From assembly GCA_028565635.1 (NCBI GenBank), contig JAOXYB010112714.1, positions 4,445 to 18,624 on the forward strand: 14,180 bases of DNA. Direction: 5' to 3'. The translations under genes and the position numbers were made by a program. This DNA is from Phoronis ovalis. Its lineage: Eukaryota > Phoronida > Phoronidae. Shown piece after piece: positions 1 through 14,180 of the stretch; the stretch's first letter is position 1; every line of letters begins with the position of its first letter. The notes under the pieces are model-generated. The model ran no database searches. It was not told the DNA's origin and saw only the letters and a program-made list of their open reading frames with translations.

Positions 1-125
1 ACTAATCCACACACAGACCTAAACAAAGCTACTCCTGAAGGCAGATTAACTAATCCACACACAGACCTAAACAAAGCTACTCCTGAAGGCAGATTAACTA
101 ATCCACACACAGACCTAAACAAAGC
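1..125. repeat. 48-bp tandem repeat (minisatellite), about 2.6 copies, open at the window edge
   Basis: Units at 1-48 and 49-96 are identical, and a third runs 97-125 before the match breaks at 126. The unit begins ACTAATCCACACACAGACC. Its length is a multiple of three and plus-strand frame 1 has no stop, encoding a 16-residue unit (TNPHTDLNKATPEGRL). That frame runs on to TGA at 154-156. The array probably extends left of the window. It lies inside what should be RpS24 intron 3, so an intronic minisatellite is the simplest reading. Confidence 0.9.
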
Positions 126-807
126 CACAAAGCATGGTGAATATATGCAGCAGTGAACTCCATGTTGAGATTTATAATCATCACCAACTTTTACAGTGCA
201 TGTACAACAAACTTAGGAAAGTATACATATATACACCCATTTCTCAACAGGTCAATAAAGCAGTATGGAATGAATGCAATTTTTTTTACCAAAGTTTTAC
301 GAAGTTTTTTTCAAATGGTAGCTGTATTCTTCACAAAGATATTGCATTCTAGAATGGTACAATTTTTTGTTAATTATGCAAGTGCCAAACTTGGGCAAAA
401 TGTAAACCTTTTCTGACGAATTTTAGTATATTTCACGGTATCTTTTCTGCTCTGTGGTATAGTTTGGTTATAGTTTTTGAGGCCTTTAGTCAAGATCTCT
501 TTTGGAAAGGTATATTTCGGGTCTAAAGGTGCTACACACTATTTATGACATCGGATGTTGATTCCACATGTCCACTGCTGGTTAGTCTCTAACACAGACT
601 ATATATCTTATAAATGTACTAAATAAATTGTTTTAAACTATAAGCTCGCAAAAGTCAAAAATTTGATTTAAAATTAATAGTGTATATTATTATCAGATAG
701 GGATAGAAATTTATATAGGGATTTAAACACATATAAACTCAATTTTTAACAAAAAAGAATTTAAAAATACAACAAGAGTCTAAACTTAAGATAAAGATAA
801 TTATATT

Positions 808-831
808 TTGTTCATCCAGTAGGATGAACAA
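808..831. repeat. Perfect hairpin, 10-bp stem and 4-base loop
   Basis: TTGTTCATCC at 808-817 and GGATGAACAA at 822-831 are exact reverse complements separated by AGTA. It sits 55 bases inside RpS24 intron 3 from the exon 3 donor and would form in the pre-mRNA. A chance occurrence is possible. Confidence 0.6.
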
Positions 832-886
832 TCCACAATACAAACATTAGCAGATGCTCACTAAGAAACAAGCCTGTAAAACTTAC

Positions 887-1096
887 CCTCTGCAGCCTGT
901 GCTTGGGCTCGAATTTTTTAGCGAAATCCAAACTGTCATAAACGAGAGCAAATCCAGTTGTCTTGCCACCACCGAACTGTGTTCTAAATCCAAAAGCAAA
1001 GATGACATCGGGAGTGGTTTTGTACATTTTAGCTAACTTTTCACGGATTTCTGTTTTCGGAACAGTGGCTCTAGTTGGGTGCAAGACATCAACAAT
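887..1096 (-). CDS. RpS24: RpS24 exon 3 (residues 24-93)
   Basis: This 210-nt exon encodes 70 residues from IVDVLHP to KHRLQR, the most conserved part of eS24. The acceptor is a T-rich tract ending TCAG (1097-1100 read on the minus strand) and the donor is AGG followed by GTAAGT. Reading through the donor meets a stop at about 812, so the following sequence is intron. Confidence 0.96.
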
Positions 1097-2652
1097 CTGA
1101 AAAAAACCCTCAAAATTTACTTATACAGCACCCATTAGACTAACTTTAATATCTTTATTACATGTAATACATCTGGACTACAAATTGAAACTTAAGATAG
1201 ATTTTACACTTTACAATAAAACCTGGGACAGATAAACACACTCCTAAAAATTCGTCTAGAAATCCGCTCATTCTGAACTCACCACAGTCACATCGTAATT
1301 GCACAATGACAGATATGCAAATATACTACAGTTTCTACCTTGTAATGTCTAACTTAAAGTTAAGTTTCATTAACTCAGGTCACAGGATGAAAGCTATACA
1401 TCTCATGATTTGTGAATATTTTTATCATTATCTTGTATATCAAATGAACCATGCAAAAGAAGATCATTTATCCAGTTATACAAATCAGGGTTGGTCTGCA
1501 ATTTTTGTAGGAGTCGAAAATACTATGCTAATAACATCATTCTCTATTATTGTTTTGCCAACTTGTTATAAAATGGATAACGGTCTTACAGATTTCTATA
1601 CAAACTATATTTTTAAAGATTGGCCACTTTGAGATTAGCAAAAGCTCGTCTTGCATGCAGGGCCCTACTATGGCAGCCTGTGGCTTAAAATACGGTTATG
1701 GTCCTTTACATGTTAGGCCTAAACGAAAAAAAGGTGTGTTTCATTGAACAGGTTGAAAAATATTAGGTAGGGATTTTTGTTTTTTAACTTTTTTTTCAAC
1801 CTTGGTTCTGGCGGCTGCTCTGTTTGCACGTCGCAAGGCCGGTCATCTTCCCCGTCGCACATTATTTTAATATATTTGGGAAACTGTAATTGTCCTTGGT
1901 CCCTCTGTATTTGATGCCAGTGATAACGCAACGTACGAGTTTGCTGTACAGGAATATTTGTATTTGAATGTAGAAGAGGCATTGATGACTTTAAATTCTC
2001 TAATCTCTTGTGTGGAATGGGTTTTGCAAGATCTTCGTTTCGCAAGCTGCCATAGGTGCATAGGTATTATTACTTGGATCTATCCAGGAATTAAGTGATT
2101 CTTCTAGTCTACACGTCAAGCAACAGACTGATAGTAGAGACTGTTGATTTGTCAATGTATAATCACTGTATAGTTAGCCTGAAGAGAGTAGTTACCGATG
2201 GCGATGCTAGGTTTAATTTTTATACCAAGACCAAATGGCAGGATAGATTAATTACTAAGCCTTACCATTTGTTTTCTGCAAAGCAGTCGGTTCGTTAGGA
2301 ATTTCCTCGTCCTCAAAGTACAAGTGTCAGCCTACAAAGGATACACAATAAATACACATGAAGAACTGTTAGAAGTGAAATACGCTACGCATACAACTGA
2401 AATACCAGGAAAGCCAAGGAACAACTGTTACTTGTGTAGTGCACTAATACTACGAAATCTGATTGATAAAAACACTGAGATAGGCATCACTTTTAGGGCT
2501 CATTACGTTGGACTTTAAAAACATATGCCACTATTAAAGAGACGTATGTGTAGCTAAATGCATGAAATAACTAATCCAACAAGTTTTTGTTTGTGATGGC
2601 GTCTAAGATTTATGATTTGAATCGATTATATGGGCCGGTCAATTCTCACCAT
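887..2652 (-). CDS. RpS24: Ribosomal protein S24 (eS24), 5' part, three exons
   Basis: The coding sequence joins complement(2650..2652, 2266..2331, 887..1096) and gives the first 93 residues of small-subunit protein eS24, a cytosolic 40S component. The number of residues encoded by these exons (1 + 22 + 70) equals the corresponding part of the vertebrate protein. Recognisable segments are [16 protein letters not shown] in exon 2, and [20 protein letters not shown] plus FGGGKTTGF and EPKHRLQR in exon 3. All three exon junctions are phase 0 and flanked by GT-AG. Splitting off the ATG alone in exon 1 is typical of this gene. The C-terminal basic tail (usually about 40 residues) is not found between 1 and 886 and must lie beyond the left edge. 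The gene diverges from PARG. Family recognition is by clear sequence similarity; the exon borders are my inference from splice consensus and phase. Confidence 0.95.
1097..2265. other. RpS24 intron 2, nothing recognised
   Basis: This 1169-bp intron contains two open frames of about 108 codons (plus strand 1306-1632, minus strand 1719-2045), neither resembling a known protein. I looked for C/D-box snoRNA signatures in the RpS24 sense because ribosomal protein introns often host them, and saw no convincing box C and box D pair with a terminal stem. The stretch 1800-1870 is more GC-rich than its surroundings. Confidence 0.6.
2266..2331 (-). CDS. RpS24: RpS24 exon 2 (residues 2-23)
   Basis: This 66-nt exon encodes 22 residues starting [11 protein letters not shown] and ending LLCRKQM. 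The acceptor is CCTTTGTAG before GCT, and the donor is ATG followed by GTAAGG. Both borders are phase 0. It was too short to show as an open reading frame and was found by looking for the conserved TRKF...NRLL..KQM block upstream of exon 3. The family match is strong. Confidence 0.94.
2332..2649. other. RpS24 intron 1, nothing recognised
   Basis: This 318-bp intron lies between the ATG-only exon and exon 2, with a GTGAGA donor and a CCTTTGTAG acceptor on the minus strand. First introns of ribosomal protein genes often carry regulatory elements, but none can be named here. Confidence 0.6.
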
Positions 2653-2720
2653 GATTGCAGTAAATATGGCTGCTAAAAAGGGCGAGATACAGCGAGATTT
2701 GTTAGATGTACGAGATGTGT
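2640..2720 (-). promoter_or_regulatory. RpS24: RpS24 core promoter with TOP/TCT initiator and three ATCTCG boxes
   Basis: The transcription start is inferred at the CCCTTTTT tract (complement of 2675-2682). Immediately upstream on the minus strand the hexamer ATCTCG occurs three times, at complement 2683-2688, 2693-2698 and 2711-2716. The spacings are 10 and 18 bases. No TATA box is visible at about -30. Pyrimidine initiators without TATA are established for ribosomal protein genes; the role of the ATCTCG repeats is inference. Confidence 0.6.
2650..2682 (-). CDS. RpS24: RpS24 exon 1: short 5'UTR plus the ATG codon
   Basis: On the minus strand a pyrimidine run (CCCTTTTTAG, near 2673-2682) is followed by about 20 bases, then ATG (2652-2650) directly against a GTGAGA donor. 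This gives a 5'UTR of roughly 30 bases and an exon contributing only the initiator methionine. The first bases match a 5'TOP / TCT-initiator start, as in animal ribosomal protein genes. The exact +1 base within 2679-2682 is not determined. The 5'UTR also contains AAATATGGC on the plus strand, which resembles a YY1/Pho site; that is a weak motif call. Confidence 0.82.
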
Positions 2721-3344
2721 GCCGACATAATAGTGAACGGTGACAGGCAGGTGACCGCTGTTAGTGTTATCTAAACAAAAGTAAAATTTCTAAGAATTGT
2801 GTATTTATTGACTGGATCGTTTTAAAAATGCCATGTCCTCATTAGGGTGGAATGCTGATGAACTGTATTCTTTTTCAGGTAGAACTTTGCATTAGTTTTT
2901 GATCTTATTCTTTTCCAAAAAGAAACTGAAAGCAGACGTGTTTTACTTTTAACTTTTGTTGATCATTTAAAATTTATGCCAATTATGGCTGATATTGCTT
3001 GATTTAGTGAAATATTATTACATACATATTTCTTGAACAACTAGACGTTCGCTAGTGACCCGGGAAAATAACACGAGCAAGTAGAAGTTTTAGAAATGTA
3101 ATCTGTAGTTTATGGACTATTTATAATAATAATAGATTAATACCTACTGTTCGTTATTTCTCCCTAAAGCCCTAAAGGCGAGTAGAGGCTAGATTCCTAG
3201 AAATTGGATTCTCTAAATGATTTGAGTTCTTGGATTATGCTGGGGAAATTATGTAGCACACTGAAAATCAATACAATCGTTGTGGTACATCTAGGTTAAC
3301 TCCACCTGTCCGTACACATAAAACACCAGTGGGGAGTTTTTAGA
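2683..3344. promoter_or_regulatory. Intergenic divergent promoter region of RpS24 and PARG
   Basis: About 660 bp separate the inferred RpS24 start from the PARG ATG, and the genes point away from each other. The region must hold the promoter and 5'UTR of PARG. I cannot place its start; an Inr-like CCAGTG at 3326-3331 would leave a leader of only about 18 bases, and a T-rich AG at about 2878 could be the acceptor of a leader intron. A direct repeat of GGTGAC occurs at 2739-2755. No TATA box is convincing. Confidence 0.5.

Positions 3345-14180
<10,836 letters not shown>

Larger units (their letters stand above)
1..886. other. RpS24 intron 3 (partial), no RpS24 exon seen
   Basis: AT-rich sequence from the window edge to the exon 3 donor. 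It holds the 48-bp tandem repeat at its left end and a perfect 10-bp stem with a 4-base loop at 808-831. I searched the minus strand for the HGLYEKKK...RKQRKERKNR block of eS24 and did not find it. An AATAAA at 254-259 on the plus strand follows the open repeat frame but is not evidence of a gene on its own. Confidence 0.7.

Noticed and set aside
254-259. AATAAA as a polyadenylation signal
   Set aside because: The hexamer is frequent in AT-rich sequence and no supported gene ends here.
854-1036. Plus-strand open frame opposite RpS24 exon 3
   Set aside because: A shadow of the strongly conserved minus-strand coding exon.
1306-1632. Open frame of 108 codons on the plus strand
   Set aside because: It lies inside RpS24 intron 2 on the opposite strand, has no recognisable domain, and its composition matches AT-rich intron sequence; this length is expected by chance.
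1719-2045. Open frame of 108 codons on the minus strand with a Lys/Asp-rich tail
   Set aside because: It lies within RpS24 intron 2 and I recognise no family. A decayed transposon fragment is possible, but nothing specific supports it.
1097-2649. Possible intronic snoRNA in RpS24 introns
   Set aside because: Ribosomal protein introns often host snoRNAs, but I found no box C (RTGATGA) and box D (CTGA) pair with a closing stem in the sense strand. H/ACA types cannot be excluded by eye.
2739-2755. GGTGAC direct repeat as a nuclear-receptor response element
   Set aside because: Only loosely resembles half-sites, spacing is not diagnostic, and a single occurrence gives no support.

Overview
This is animal nuclear DNA: AT-rich, with spliced genes, GT-AG introns and old transposon debris. 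The protein sequences and compact introns suggest an arthropod, probably an insect, but the species cannot be fixed from the window. Nothing here is prokaryotic, and there are no operons, rRNA, tRNA or CRISPR arrays.

Two genes diverge from a shared upstream region. On the minus strand, positions 1-2682 hold the 5' part of the ribosomal protein S24 gene (RpS24). Exon 1 carries only the ATG codon (2650-2652), exon 2 is 2266-2331 and exon 3 is 887-1096. Together they encode the first 93 residues, and the remaining exons lie off the left edge. A pyrimidine-rich 5'TOP/TCT-type start sits about 30 bases before the ATG.

On the plus strand, from 3345 to the right edge, lies an almost complete gene for poly(ADP-ribose) glycohydrolase (PARG), the enzyme that degrades nuclear poly(ADP-ribose). 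I traced 19 exons whose reading phases all agree, giving about 706 residues (723 with an alternative exon 3 donor). The gene still continues at 14180. Exons 1-5 encode a poorly conserved N-terminus with a nuclear-localisation and PCNA-binding-like motif. Exons 6-19 encode the conserved helical accessory region and the macrodomain-like catalytic fold, including the GGG-X7-QEE signature in exon 14.

The non-coding space contains several repeats. A 48-bp minisatellite with an open 16-residue frame lies at the left edge. Foldback or MITE-like inverted repeats lie in PARG introns 3, 14, 15 and 17; the one in intron 17 has CAGAG termini and long TIRs. A 96-bp tandem duplication lies in intron 16. 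The two genes have unrelated roles (translation and ADP-ribose turnover), and their adjacency may mean only a shared open promoter region. I see no new biological system; the points worth a second look are the promoter architecture, the PARG N-terminus and alternative splicing, and the intronic hairpins.
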